Of a stretch of 64,000 bases of DNA, positions 36,162-45,491 are shown one piece after another. The notes under the pieces are model-generated. The model worked only from the letters and a program-made list of their open reading frames with translations. It was not told where the DNA came from and did not search any database. The DNA lies in NCBI RefSeq assembly GCF_024267655.1, contig NZ_CP100595.1, positions 620,001-684,000 of the forward strand. Reading direction: 5' to 3'. The position numbers and the translations under genes are program-made. How positions within the stretch are numbered: the stretch's first letter is position 1; each line of letters starts with the position of its first letter. Source of the stretch: Arcobacter roscoffensis. Its GTDB lineage: Bacteria > Campylobacterota > Campylobacteria > Campylobacterales > Arcobacteraceae.

Positions 36162-36389
36162 TGCGTGATTTGTGGCAAGCCTTGCGATGATGTACACCAT
36201 ATAAAAGAACAAGCTAGAGCAAATAAAGATGGCTTTATTGAGCATATAAATGCAAATCATAAATACAATCTAATACCTCTTTGTAAAGAACACCATAAAA
36301 TGGTGCATGATGGAAGAATCAATGTAAATGGATTCGTTGCAACATCAAATGGTTTAGAACTTCACTATACAGATGCAAGTGAAAAGTAG
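36162..36389 (+). pseudogene. Severed C-terminal HNH domain of mutS7
   Basis: The frame reads CVICGKPCDDVHHIKEQ and continues through NHKYNLIPLCKEHHKMVH to a stop at 36387-36389. It has the HNH core (HH, N, H) and the paired Cys of a zinc site (CVIC...C and LC..H). Joined after FASTF of the upstream mutS7 part it restores a reading frame of about 987 residues. A GTG at 36165 could allow separate translation of 74 residues, but no good ribosome binding site is present. A terminator at 36382-36411 marks the native gene end. Confidence 0.85.
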
Positions 36390-36411
36390 ACTTCTTAAAA
36401 AGTCTACTTTT
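36382..36411. terminator. Bidirectional terminator at the native mutS7 end
   Basis: AAAAGTAGACTT and AAGTCTACTTTT form a 12-bp stem with a six-base loop, overlapping the HNH stop codon and lying next to the convergent GGDEF gene. A- and T-rich arms allow use from both sides. Confidence 0.75.
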
Positions 36412-36413
36412 AT

Positions 36414-38267
36414 CTAATAACTACTTTTTTCACCATTTTTTAGTATATCTTTTGTAAATCTAATTACTTTATTTCTACCTGTTTCTTTTGCTTCATATAA
36501 ACAAAGGTCAGCATATTTTATACATTTCCAGAATTGATCTGTATCTCTTGGGAAGAAAGAGTATCCTATACTTACAGTTTTACTAAAAGATTCATTGTTA
36601 AAAGTAAATACAATTTTAGAAAACTCTTGATTAATTCTATTTGCTAATTCTTGAGCACTCTCTTCTGTAGGGTTTCTCATAATAATTAAGAACTCCTCAC
36701 CACCAAATCTTATAATAAATTCATCATTTGTAATATTTTCTTGCATAGTCTTTGATAATTTTTGCAAGATTGCATCACCTGCATCATGACCATAAGTGTC
36801 ATTAATCATTTTGAAGTAATCAATATCTAAGAACATTACCACATAAGTAGTATCTTGCGCTAACTCTTTTGGCATTGTTTTCTCTACAAATTCATCAAGA
36901 TATTTTCTATTATAAAGACCAGTTAATCCATCTACTAAGTTTCTTTGTCTTAGAACATCCATTAACATTCTACTTTCTAAGATAGGTTTTGTCTCTTCTA
37001 AATATTTTTTTATAATACCAATTTGATATTTATTATGTTTTATACAAGCTTCATCCTCACATAAAATATGAATAGTAATAGATTTTTGATCATTTATTAC
37101 AAAAGGTATACATATATATTCTTTATTACTTTTGCAACTTGCAACTCTACATATCTCAGGAAAGTTCTCTGAACATATAATATTAGAAGTTCTTTCTGCT
37201 CTACATAACTCTTTTATATCTTTTTTCAAATTACAACAAGGTTTCTTATCTTTTGGGCCATATATTATTTTTCTTTCATCTTTTTGTATGTCATTTTCAA
37301 AGATATAAAAATCTTTGATTTTTAGTTTATTTGAAAGAACTTGAATTAATCTATAGTAAATATCATCTTTTGTTAAATCAGTTTCAATTGTCTTTTTATA
37401 GTTGTAAATTTCTGAAATATCTTCAATTATTTCTTTTGCTGTAAGAAGTTTGTCATTATTTAAATTAGATGATCTATTATGTACAAAAGCAGTTAAGTTT
37501 CTCTCAATTCCTGTTAGTACAGTTTCTAACTTTTCAATAATCTCATTTAGCCACATAAAGGCCTCTTTATCTTCTTTTAGAATTCCCTCAGGTGCTCTTA
37601 CTGAATAGTTACCTTCATGTACCTTTTTTAAAGTCTTTGTAATTGAATCAAAAGAAGTAGTATAAGGTTTTATTTTTCTACTAATAAAAATCAGAATAAA
37701 AATCAAAAATAATACAACTATAGCAATAATATTAAGAAGAATAGCAATATTTGATAGTCTATCTTCATGTATGTCAAACTTTATTGATATTGCTCCTAAA
37801 ACTTCTCCTTCTTTTGCATTGTGACAGCTTAAACAGTTTGGTTTATCCATAGCGGATGCAATATATGGAATGGTTATTCTAAGTGATGCTTCTTGTAAGC
37901 TTTCATCAATAATAACTTCTTCTTTTCCTGTTCTTAAAACCTTTTTATCTATATCATCTCTTGGAAGTTCATTAGTTGCTTCTGTGCCAAACTGTTCTGT
38001 TACTTTTGGAGATCTTGTAACCCATAATTCATTTAATTCTACCATTCTTTCTAAGCTATCTAAAAAAACATCTCTTTGATGCATATTTCCATTTACCATA
38101 TGGGAAGTTAAACTATTTTTAACAATTTCAGCAGTTAAATAAGCTCTTTTTTTAGCCCCCTCATATCCACTTTCCCTTGAGCCTATGGCAACAAGTGCAA
38201 CAATAATAAGTGTTAAAAGTGTAACCATTGAAAATATTATAAGAGTTATCTTTTTGTTTGAATTCAT
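36414..38267 (-). CDS. Membrane DUF3365-type haem sensor with GGDEF domain
   Basis: The 617-residue protein has transmembrane segments at about 8-28 and 175-197. Between them lies a periplasmic DUF3365-like region with a covalent haem motif C145-L-S-C148-H149 (DKPNCLSCHN). A HAMP-like linker follows, then a Cys-rich cytoplasmic region (about 340-400: KPCCNLKKDIKELCRAER; ICRVASCKSNKEYICI) resembling a sensory domain, and a GGDEF domain with GGEEF at 522-526. No RxxD is present five residues before GGEEF, so product inhibition at that site is absent. It probably couples redox state or gas ligands to cyclic di-GMP synthesis. Confidence 0.88.
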   Translation of the reverse strand: MNSNKKITLIIFSMVTLLTLIIVALVAIGSRESGYEGAKKRAYLTAEIVKNSLTSHMVNGNMHQRDVFLDSLERMVELNELWVTRSPKVTEQFGTEATNELPRDDIDKKVLRTGKEEVIIDESLQEASLRITIPYIASAMDKPNCLSCHNAKEGEVLGAISIKFDIHEDRLSNIAILLNIIAIVVLFLIFILIFISRKIKPYTTSFDSITKTLKKVHEGNYSVRAPEGILKEDKEAFMWLNEIIEKLETVLTGIERNLTAFVHNRSSNLNNDKLLTAKEIIEDISEIYNYKKTIETDLTKDDIYYRLIQVLSNKLKIKDFYIFENDIQKDERKIIYGPKDKKPCCNLKKDIKELCRAERTSNIICSENFPEICRVASCKSNKEYICIPFVINDQKSITIHILCEDEACIKHNKYQIGIIKKYLEETKPILESRMLMDVLRQRNLVDGLTGLYNRKYLDEFVEKTMPKELAQDTTYVVMFLDIDYFKMINDTYGHDAGDAILQKLSKTMQENITNDEFIIRFGGEEFLIIMRNPTEESAQELANRINQEFSKIVFTFNNESFSKTVSIGYSFFPRDTDQFWKCIKYADLCLYEAKETGRNKVIRFTKDILKNGEKSSY

Positions 38268-38397
38268 ATGTTTTCCTAGCTTATTAAGATTATTTTTAAA
38301 TATATTAACATAAATAATTTAATTAAGTCTTTATTTTAAGCATAAAATTATGTTTTTATTGTTATTTCATGATTATAGCTTTTATTAATAATTTTAT

Positions 38398-38565
38398 TTA
38401 TTTTGATTTGATGTTTTTATCTTTTAATGTTTTGAGAATATTTCTAATAAGTAGTATTGCAAAGAAAAAAGCAATACTTGTATTTATATAAAAGCCTTGC
38501 ATATTTTCATCTTGATAGAAGGTATATGCTAAGGCTGAAAAAAGTAGCGTGATTATTAAACACAT
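38398..38565 (-). CDS. Small two-helix membrane protein
   Basis: A 55-residue frame begins at ATG 38565, nine bases after the hisA stop on the same strand, and reads MCLIITLLFSALAYTFYQ then a second hydrophobic stretch (INTSIAFFFAILLIRNIL) and a basic tail (KTLKDKNIKSK). Two membrane helices with a positive C-terminus are typical of small inner-membrane proteins. There is no strong ribosome binding site, so translation may depend on coupling with hisA. Function unknown. Confidence 0.6.
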   Translation of the reverse strand: MCLIITLLFSALAYTFYQDENMQGFYINTSIAFFFAILLIRNILKTLKDKNIKSK

Positions 38566-38574
38566 AGCTATATG

Positions 38575-39288
38575 TTAGTTTTCTAAGGCTTTAAATCCCT
38601 CTTCTAAGTCAAGTGTTCCCTCATAGAATGCTTTTCCTACAATTACACCTGCAACATTTCCATTTGCTTTACAGTTTGTGATATCATTGATGTCTTTTAC
38701 TCCACCACTTGCAATAGTATCAACTCCTGAAGCTAATGCAATTGATTCAGTAAACTCGACATTTACTCCACAAAGCATACCATCTTTAGAAATGTCAGTA
38801 CAAATGATAGCTTCAACACCTGCATTTGCAAACTCTTTTGCTAAATCAGTTGCTCTCATAGTTGAAACTTCTGCCCAACCTTCAACAGCTACCATTCCAT
38901 TCATAGCATCAATACCAACAGCTATAGGATATTTTGCTGCCATATCTTTTACAAATTGTGGATCTTTTACAGCAATTGAACCTAAAATTAATCTGTCAAT
39001 TCCAAGTTCAACATACATTTTGATAGTCTCTTCATCTCTGATTCCACCACCAACTTCGATTTTTAGATTACAATTTTCTTTGATTTTTTTGATTTGCTCT
39101 AAATTTGCTGGTTCTCCTGCAAATGCACCATTTAAATCCACTACATGAACCCATTTAGAACCTAATTCTTCAAATCTTTTTGCAACTTGCCAAGGCTCAT
39201 CTGAATAGATTTTTGCACTATCCATAAGTCCTTTACTTAATCTTACAGCTTTCCCGTCTTTTAAATCAATCGCTGGTAAAATATCCAT
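38575..39288 (-). CDS. hisA: Phosphoribosylformimino-AICAR ribotide isomerase
   Basis: HisA isomerises ProFAR to PRFAR in histidine synthesis. The 237 residues form a TIM barrel starting [20 protein letters not shown], with D8 in the catalytic position, [12 protein letters not shown] for the first phosphate site and CTDISKDGM with the second catalytic Asp. [12 protein letters not shown] forms the other phosphate site. The length is normal. It is transcribed in the same direction as hisH, with one oxidoreductase gene between them. Confidence 0.96.
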   Translation of the reverse strand: MDILPAIDLKDGKAVRLSKGLMDSAKIYSDEPWQVAKRFEELGSKWVHVVDLNGAFAGEPANLEQIKKIKENCNLKIEVGGGIRDEETIKMYVELGIDRLILGSIAVKDPQFVKDMAAKYPIAVGIDAMNGMVAVEGWAEVSTMRATDLAKEFANAGVEAIICTDISKDGMLCGVNVEFTESIALASGVDTIASGGVKDINDITNCKANGNVAGVIVGKAFYEGTLDLEEGFKALEN

Positions 39289-39325
39289 ACTTTTAATGTC
39301 TCCTATTTTTAATTCTTCTTTTCTT

Positions 39326-40174
39326 TTAGCATAAATTATCTATTGTTTCATTAATAGTTTTGTACTTAAATTCAAAACCTAAATCCATAAGGTTTTTAGG
39401 AATAGCACTTTGTCCATCTGTTAGAACCTTTGCCCCTTCACTAAATATTATATTTAAAACAAATTCAGGTACTGGAAGTATAGTAGGTCTTTTTAGTGTT
39501 TTTCCTAAAGCAAGAGTTAAACCTCTATTTGTTGTTGGAGTAGGGGCTGTTAAATTGAAAACATCTTCATGATTATTTTCAATTACAAATTTATATGCAT
39601 TTAATAAGTCTTCAATGTGAATAAAGCTAAAGGCTTGTTTCCCACTTCCAATAACTCCACCAAGACCAAGTTTAAAAGGTGTTATCATCTTTTCTAGTGC
39701 ACCACCATCTTTTCCTAAGACTATACCGAATCTAAAGATGGATACTTTTGTATCTTCACTTTTTGCCTTTAAAGCTTCTTCTTCCCAATCCTCAGCTAAT
39801 TTTCCTAAAAAATCTTCTGTATGTGTACCATTTTCATCATATGTTTGTTTATTATCATAAATTCCAACAGCTGAAGTTGAGATAAGTTGTGAAGGTTTAT
39901 TTTCAACTGTATTTATTGCTTCAACTATTGCTTTTGTTGTATCAATTCTACTTGTGTAAAGTAGCTTTTTATAACTTTCACTCCATCTATTGATGATATT
40001 AGCACCTGCAAGATTTATCACTATATCACTTTGATTTATAATCTCTTGTAGTCTTTGTTGATTTGATAAGTCACCTCTTGCAATTGGCAATACTTTATAA
40101 CCTAGGTCTGTAAAATATCTTTTAAGATTTGTTCCTACAAATCCACTTGATCCTGTAATTGCTATTGTTTTCAT
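39326..40174 (-). CDS. TIGR01777-family NAD(P)-dependent epimerase/oxidoreductase
   Basis: The 282-residue protein is an extended short-chain dehydrogenase with the nucleotide-binding [12 protein letters not shown] at the N-terminus and [18 protein letters not shown], the hallmark of the YfcH/SulA-like family. The catalytic region shows [10 protein letters not shown] (Ser and Tyr) and the C-terminus [23 protein letters not shown] is also characteristic. The substrate is unknown. It lies between hisA and hisH but has no known role in histidine synthesis. Confidence 0.88.
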   Translation of the reverse strand: MKTIAITGSSGFVGTNLKRYFTDLGYKVLPIARGDLSNQQRLQEIINQSDIVINLAGANIINRWSESYKKLLYTSRIDTTKAIVEAINTVENKPSQLISTSAVGIYDNKQTYDENGTHTEDFLGKLAEDWEEEALKAKSEDTKVSIFRFGIVLGKDGGALEKMITPFKLGLGGVIGSGKQAFSFIHIEDLLNAYKFVIENNHEDVFNLTAPTPTTNRGLTLALGKTLKRPTILPVPEFVLNIIFSEGAKVLTDGQSAIPKNLMDLGFEFKYKTINETIDNLC

Positions 40175-40197
40175 TTGTGACTCCTTTTATATAAATA

Positions 40198-40806
40198 CTA
40201 TTTTATTTTTATAAAGTTTTCTAAAATCTTAATACCATTATCATGAGATTTTTCTGGATGTGGTTGAAATCCATAAACATTATCTTTATTCACAGCACTT
40301 GCAAACTCATATCCATAAATTGTTTTACCAATTATATTTTCTTCTTTCGTTTGTGCGTGATAAGAGTGAACAAAATATAAATATGGGTTTTCAAGTCCTT
40401 CAAATAAAGAGTGTTCTTTATTTATAATTGTATTCCATCCCATATGAGGTATTTTTATATCCTCATGCATTTTTGATTTATCAAACTTTACAACTTCTCC
40501 ATCTATTAAACCAAGACCTTCTGTGTGACCAAACTCTTGTGAACTTTCAAATAGAAGCTGCATACCTAAACAAATACCAATCATTGGTTTTCCAGTTTTA
40601 GAAAACTCATAAATTGCTTCTTTCATACCTGTTTCATTTAGATGTTCCATTGCATCAGCAAAAGCACCAACACCTGGTAATATTACTCTATCAAAATTCT
40701 TTAGTTCATTTGGGTCTTTAACAATTGAAGCTTTTGCATCTATTAGATGACAAGCATTATAAACACTTGCTAAATTTCCCATGTTATAATCAATAATTCC
40801 TATCAT
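40198..40806 (-). CDS. hisH: Imidazole glycerol phosphate synthase, glutamine amidotransferase subunit
   Basis: HisH releases ammonia from glutamine for HisF in histidine synthesis. The 202-residue class I amidotransferase begins MIGIIDYNMGNLASVYNA, has the oxyanion region LPGVGAF, the nucleophile elbow MIGICLGMQLLFE and the catalytic His-Glu in FQPHPEKS. The length is standard. hisF is not in this window. Confidence 0.96.
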   Translation of the reverse strand: MIGIIDYNMGNLASVYNACHLIDAKASIVKDPNELKNFDRVILPGVGAFADAMEHLNETGMKEAIYEFSKTGKPMIGICLGMQLLFESSQEFGHTEGLGLIDGEVVKFDKSKMHEDIKIPHMGWNTIINKEHSLFEGLENPYLYFVHSYHAQTKEENIIGKTIYGYEFASAVNKDNVYGFQPHPEKSHDNGIKILENFIKIK

Positions 40807-40834
40807 ATATACCCTTTAATAAAAATGTATTATA

Positions 40835-41407
40835 CTAAAGTTTTGCATCAGCTAGGGTTAAAGAGAATAACACTTGATTATTTCTTTTTTCTAAAACTTT
40901 TTTTGCTTCTTTTATTGTAGCACCTGTTGTGATTAAATCATCACATAAAATTGTCATTTGATTAGATATTTTTGTACATTTGAATTTTCTTGGATTTTTT
41001 TGTCTAAATTCAAGGTCTTTTCCTGCATATTTGACTATATTCTGTGCTTTTAAGCAGTTGTATTTAGGCTTGATATTTTGTGAGTTTAAATGACGTGCTA
41101 ATATTGCTGTATGTGAAAATTCATGCCTTACATGATCATCAATAGGAATTGCTAAAATATTTTGAGCATATGTAAAATTTTGTGCAAATTTAAAAAAAGA
41201 AAGTTTTGCTAAAAGATTAAAAACTCTATCCCCATGAAAATAGTATTTAGAACTAATTAAATCTTCTATATCACTTAGCGCATAAAAAGAGTAATTAAAA
41301 AAACCTTTTTCAATCTCTCTTTTATGAAAAGAGGCTTGAAGTAGGGTATTTTGACATTTTTTACAAATAATTTGAAAAGATAGGTTTTCACATAATATGC
41401 ATTTCAT
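40835..41407 (-). CDS. ComF-family phosphoribosyltransferase-like protein
   Basis: The 190-residue protein has an N-terminal zinc-finger-like pattern (MKCILCEN..CKKCQ) and a C-terminal phosphoribosyltransferase motif TILCDDLITTGATIKEA. This is the ComF architecture, associated with DNA uptake in competent bacteria. No other competence gene is adjacent; it sits 28 bases upstream of hisH in the same direction. Confidence 0.88.
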   Translation of the reverse strand: MKCILCENLSFQIICKKCQNTLLQASFHKREIEKGFFNYSFYALSDIEDLISSKYYFHGDRVFNLLAKLSFFKFAQNFTYAQNILAIPIDDHVRHEFSHTAILARHLNSQNIKPKYNCLKAQNIVKYAGKDLEFRQKNPRKFKCTKISNQMTILCDDLITTGATIKEAKKVLEKRNNQVLFSLTLADAKL

Positions 41408-41470
41408 ATTTCATAATACTATAAGTTATATTTATTTTATTTTAATAAAGAATAGAAGAAAAAGAAAATC

Positions 41471-41606
41471 GTGAGCTTGATTGAAAATACGCTAAAAAAT
41501 GAAGTTATGTTCTAAAATTGTCAAACAACTCGTACTTCACTCAATCAGTTACAATTTCTTTACGAACATAACTTCCTTTTTTTTAATGCTATTTTCAAAT
41601 GCTCAC
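41471..41606. repeat. Long imperfect inverted repeat between divergent genes
   Basis: Arms of about 42 bases at 41471-41512 and 41564-41606 match with a few mismatches and gaps; both outer ends read GTGAGC (one inverted) and both inner ends include GTTATGTTC. An inner pair AAATTGT/ACAATTT extends the stem. It could be a MITE-like element or a structured regulatory region. No coding sequence is supported inside it. Confidence 0.65.
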
Positions 41607-41676
41607 ATTCTTTTATCTTTTATGTTTTATGTTTTTATTTTTGATATAATAATTAAAAAATTACTAGGTACAATAT

Positions 41677-42201
41677 ATGGATACAGAAAAAATTCTATTA
41701 CTTATACTGGGAGCTATAGTAGGTTTTTTTGCTTCAATTGCAAAAGATTATTTTAGTGAAAAGACAAAAAGAAAATATAAAGAAATTGAAATAAGAAGAG
41801 AGAAAGCTGAGGAACTTTATCTTTTACTAGAAAGCTGGAGTAATGCGTTTTTTTCTAGAAATAGTATGTTAATTTTAGTTATGAAAAATGAGATTACTTA
41901 TAATGACTATTTGGATAATTTTATAGAAGAAGGGAAAAAAAGAAATGTTAATTACAAAAGGATTGATATGTTGATCAATTTATATTTTAAAAGTTTATTA
42001 CCTCACTATTTAGAAATTTTAAAACAAAGAGATACTATTGCTGATATTGAAAGTATACACAAAAAAGAATACAAAAAAGGAAATATTAATGGACAAAAAT
42101 TTATTAAACTTTTTAATGATGAGACTATAAAGTTGCATAATTTAATTGATGACTTTAAAAAGGAAGTTGCTATTGATATAAATAAACTGATTAAAACTTA
42201 A
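41677..42201 (+). CDS. Membrane-anchored helical protein of unknown function
   Basis: I do not recognise this 174-residue protein. An N-terminal membrane helix (about 5-22, ILLLILGAIVGFFASIA) is followed by a fully helical, charged cytoplasmic part that starts as a coiled coil (about 28-55). No catalytic motif is seen. It is a single gene, convergent with lepA, flanked by a long inverted repeat on the left and a hairpin on the right, which gives it the look of a lone insertion between housekeeping genes. Confidence 0.7.
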   Translation: MDTEKILLLILGAIVGFFASIAKDYFSEKTKRKYKEIEIRREKAEELYLLLESWSNAFFSRNSMLILVMKNEITYNDYLDNFIEEGKKRNVNYKRIDMLINLYFKSLLPHYLEILKQRDTIADIESIHKKEYKKGNINGQKFIKLFNDETIKLHNLIDDFKKEVAIDINKLIKT

Positions 42202-42227
42202 ATTTTCGTGAAGATTTGAGGTGGAAG

Positions 42228-42279
42228 GTAAAATTTATTGAGGAACTTAGTAAATTAAGTTCAGTCAATAAATTTTTAC
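42228..42279. terminator. Hairpin between convergent genes
   Basis: GTAAAATTTATTGA pairs with TCAATAAATTTTTAC (one bulged T), and an inner AACTTA/TAAGTT adds to the stem. It lies between the stops at 42201 and 42301 and could end transcription from both directions. GAAGATTT flanks the structure on both sides as a short direct repeat. Confidence 0.55.
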
Positions 42280-42300
42280 TTTAATGAAGATTTATAAAAA

Positions 42301-44088
42301 TTAGATTTTAAGAACTGCCATGAATGCTTCTTGTGGTACATTTACCTTACCAATAGCTTTCATTCTTTTTTTACCGGCTTTTTGTTTCTCTAAAAGTTTT
42401 CTTTTTCTTGTAATATCACCACCATAACATTTTGCAGTTACGTTTTTACCTGTTGATTTTACTGTTTCTCTTGCAATAATTGTAGTTCCAATACTTGCTT
42501 GAATAGCTACTTCAAATAATTGTCTTGGTATCATTTCTTTTAAAGCTTTAATAAACTCTCTACCTTTTGTTACAGCTTTGTCTTCAGGAACAATAATAGA
42601 TAAAGCATCTACTACATCTCCTGCAACTCTAACATCTAGTTTTTTAAGATTTCCTTCTCTAAATGCAATTGGCTCATAATCAAATGAGGCATAACCTTTA
42701 GTAGTTGATTTTAGTTTATCATAGAAGTCCATTACAATTTCATTCATTGGAATATCATATTCTAGTAATACTCTAGCTCCAAGGTAATCCATCTTTATTT
42801 GAATACCTCTTTTATCATTTAAAAGTTTGATTACATTTCCTAAAAACTCATCAGGTACTAAAATAGTAGCTTTTACATATGGTTCAAAGATTGTTTCAAT
42901 ATGATTTGGTTCTGGTAATTCAGAAGGGTTTTGAATATCAATTCTTTCACCATCTTTTTGTAAAACTTCATATACAACAGTTGGAGCTGTTGCTATTAAG
43001 TCAAGATTAAATTCTCTCTCAAGTCTTTCTTTGATTACTTCCATATGAAGCATACCTAAGAAACCTGCTCTAAATCCAGAACCAAGTGCTGCTGAACTTT
43101 CAGGTTCAAAAGAAATAGAAGAGTCATTTAATTGAAGTTTAGTTAATGCTTCTCTTAAGTCCTCAAACTTATCAGTTTCAATTGGGTAAAGCCCTGCAAA
43201 TACAAATGGCTTAGCAGGTTCAAATCCATCAATAGCAATAGGTGTTGGGTCTTTTGCATCAGTCATAGTATCACCTACAGCAATACCATCTAGTGTTTTA
43301 AGACCAAGTACAACAATTCCAATTTCACCTGTTTTGATTTCATTTGTATTTTGTCTTTTTAATGGATGTGGATACATTAAGTTAAGAACAGGATGTTCAA
43401 CTTTTGTATTCATCATTTTAAGCATTTGATTTTTTTTGATACTTCCTTCATATACTCTTACAAGTGCAAGTGCACCAAGATAGTTATCAAACCAAGAATC
43501 ATAAATAAGTGCTTTAGTTGGAGCATTTTCATCACCTTGTGGTGCAGGTACTCTATCAACAATTGAGTCAATTAAATCTCTTACACCAAGACCTGTTTTT
43601 GCTGAAATTAGATTGTTTTCTGTACAGTCAAGTCCAATAGCCTCTTCAACTTCTTCAAGTACTCTATCAGGATCTGCTGATGGTAAATCAATTTTATTTA
43701 CAACTGGTAAAAGTTCTAAGTCATTATCCATTGCAATATAAACATTTGCAATAGTTTGAGCTTCAACCCCTTGAGTTGAATCTACAATAAGTAAAGCACC
43801 CTCAGATGAAGCTAATGATCTACTTACTTCATAGGAGAAGTCAACGTGACCTGGAGTGTCAATTAAATTTAGAACATAATTTTCTCCATCTTTAACATAG
43901 TCAAGTCTTACACTTTGAGCTTTGATTGTAATACCACGCTCTTTTTCAATATCCATTGTATCCATTACTTGTGCAGACATATCTCTATCTGCTACTGAAC
44001 CACACTCTTGGATAATTCTATCTGCTAGTGTAGATTTTCCGTGGTCAATATGAGCAATAATACTAAAGTTTCTAATATTTTTTTGCAA
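42301..44088 (-). CDS. lepA: Elongation factor 4 (LepA)
   Basis: EF4 is a ribosome-associated GTPase that helps translation under stress. The 595 residues have the G domain motifs [17 protein letters not shown] and NKIDLP, EF-G-like domains II, III and V, and the LepA-specific C-terminal domain ending [20 protein letters not shown] followed by the [13 protein letters not shown] tail. The length matches the family. Confidence 0.98.
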   Translation of the reverse strand: MQKNIRNFSIIAHIDHGKSTLADRIIQECGSVADRDMSAQVMDTMDIEKERGITIKAQSVRLDYVKDGENYVLNLIDTPGHVDFSYEVSRSLASSEGALLIVDSTQGVEAQTIANVYIAMDNDLELLPVVNKIDLPSADPDRVLEEVEEAIGLDCTENNLISAKTGLGVRDLIDSIVDRVPAPQGDENAPTKALIYDSWFDNYLGALALVRVYEGSIKKNQMLKMMNTKVEHPVLNLMYPHPLKRQNTNEIKTGEIGIVVLGLKTLDGIAVGDTMTDAKDPTPIAIDGFEPAKPFVFAGLYPIETDKFEDLREALTKLQLNDSSISFEPESSAALGSGFRAGFLGMLHMEVIKERLEREFNLDLIATAPTVVYEVLQKDGERIDIQNPSELPEPNHIETIFEPYVKATILVPDEFLGNVIKLLNDKRGIQIKMDYLGARVLLEYDIPMNEIVMDFYDKLKSTTKGYASFDYEPIAFREGNLKKLDVRVAGDVVDALSIIVPEDKAVTKGREFIKALKEMIPRQLFEVAIQASIGTTIIARETVKSTGKNVTAKCYGGDITRKRKLLEKQKAGKKRMKAIGKVNVPQEAFMAVLKI

Positions 44089-44176
44089 GGCTAATCCTCT
44101 TTATTTAATTATATATTCGCGATTATACCCAAAGTTATGTAAGTTTATAGTTAAAAGAAAAAATAAGGGTTTTATT

Positions 44177-44204
44177 ACAAGATTTAGTATTTACTAAATC
44201 TTGT
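44177..44204. terminator. Hairpin downstream of the OmpA-like gene
   Basis: ACAAGATTTAGTA and its perfect complement form a 13-bp stem with a two-base loop right after the OmpA-like gene stop. No clean T-run follows on the minus strand, so efficiency is uncertain. Confidence 0.5.
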
Positions 44205-44215
44205 AAAAAGTTTTG

Positions 44216-45340
44216 TTATTGGTTTATAAGTCCAGTAACTCTTCTGTTTTGTGCTCTGCCATCAGTAGTATCATTTGTTGCAATGGGTCTAGTTTCACCA
44301 TAACCAACAGCTGTAAGTCTAGAAGGCTCTATTCCTGTTTTAATTAGTTCTTTTACAATAGAATTTGCTCTTCTTAGAGATAGAATTTCATTATATTTCT
44401 CACTACCTTTTGAGTCTGTGTGAGCTTCAATAGTAGCACTTAGATTTTCATCTTCTTTTAATATTTCAGAGAATTTAGTAATTTGATTATTATATACAGA
44501 TTTTACATCAGCTGAATTATAATCAAAGTTGATTTTTAAGTTAACTGTTGCAACACATCCAACTTCATTTACTTTAACACCTGGTGAAGTATTTGGACAT
44601 TGATCAAGTCTATTAACTACGCCATCTTTATCATCATCTAATTCACAGCCATTTTCATTTACTTCAACACCAGGAAGCGTATCTGGACATAAATCTTTTG
44701 AGTTTACAACTCCATCATTATCATCATCTGCTTCTTTTATAACTTCTATAGGTTTTGGTTCTTCTTCTATTACTGGAACTTTTGCAACAATAGGCTCACT
44801 ATATTTTTTTCCAAGAGGCATAGCTAAACCTAATGTATACATAATATCGTTTCTACCATTTTCAAAAGCATGTAAATGTCTTACATCGCCTTTTACAGCC
44901 ATACCATAATAAGGAATATCATATCTTAAACCAAGACCCCAGTTAAAGAAAATAGAATCTTCATTTTCTCCTACTTCTTGAGAAACATCTTGATTTCCTA
45001 GACCAGCTAGAGCATAAGCTCCAAGTCTATCTGTAATACCATATTTTTTAATTGCATTTAAAAATAGAGTATTCATATTAGTGTTTGAACCACTTTTATA
45101 CTCAACACTTTGACTTCTTAAAAAACCAAGTTCTACTTGATCTATTATCATGTTATCTAAGTTTTTTGCAATAGATAAACCACCATTTAAGTAATTGTCA
45201 TCTTTTAATTTATTACTTGAATCACTTAAAATTCCTGCTGCATATCCAGTAACTTCATATCCATATTCATGACTTGGATTACTTGCTGCAAATAATAAAG
45301 AAGATGAGATTACTGATGCTAATATAAGTTTTTTCATCAA
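44216..45340 (-). CDS. OmpA-family outer-membrane protein with TSP3 repeats (paralogue 1)
   Basis: The 374 residues start with a signal peptide (cleavage likely after LFAAS-type sequence near 19). An N-terminal beta-barrel (about 25-185) is followed by two calcium-binding thrombospondin type 3 repeats ([34 protein letters not shown]) and a C-terminal OmpA peptidoglycan-binding domain ([32 protein letters not shown]). It anchors the outer membrane to the cell wall. It is about as long as, and clearly paralogous to, the next gene upstream, indicating tandem duplication. Confidence 0.93.
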   Translation of the reverse strand: MMKKLILASVISSSLLFAASNPSHEYGYEVTGYAAGILSDSSNKLKDDNYLNGGLSIAKNLDNMIIDQVELGFLRSQSVEYKSGSNTNMNTLFLNAIKKYGITDRLGAYALAGLGNQDVSQEVGENEDSIFFNWGLGLRYDIPYYGMAVKGDVRHLHAFENGRNDIMYTLGLAMPLGKKYSEPIVAKVPVIEEEPKPIEVIKEADDDNDGVVNSKDLCPDTLPGVEVNENGCELDDDKDGVVNRLDQCPNTSPGVKVNEVGCVATVNLKINFDYNSADVKSVYNNQITKFSEILKEDENLSATIEAHTDSKGSEKYNEILSLRRANSIVKELIKTGIEPSRLTAVGYGETRPIATNDTTDGRAQNRRVTGLINQ

Positions 45341-45442
45341 AATCCTTTGAAATAATTTGACAAATTATATCATAAAAATGTAGAAAGTAAATTAAATAAT
45401 TGTAAAGTATATATGAAAATAAGTATAAAAATTAGTTAAAAA

Positions 45443-45470
45443 AAAAGGATTAGTAAAAACTAATCCTTTT
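45443..45470 (-). terminator. Intrinsic terminator after the second OmpA-like gene
   Basis: AAAAGGATTAGT and its complement form a 12-bp stem around AAAA, followed on the minus strand by a long T-run. This classical terminator separates the two OmpA-like genes into distinct transcripts. Confidence 0.85.
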
Positions 45471-45491
45471 TAGTATTAAAATAATATAAAA

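Noticed and set aside
41499..41756. Plus-strand frame of 85 residues between comF and the gene at 41677
   Set aside because: It runs through the long inverted repeat, overlaps the better-supported gene in another frame and has Phe/Leu-rich composition expected from AT-rich noise.
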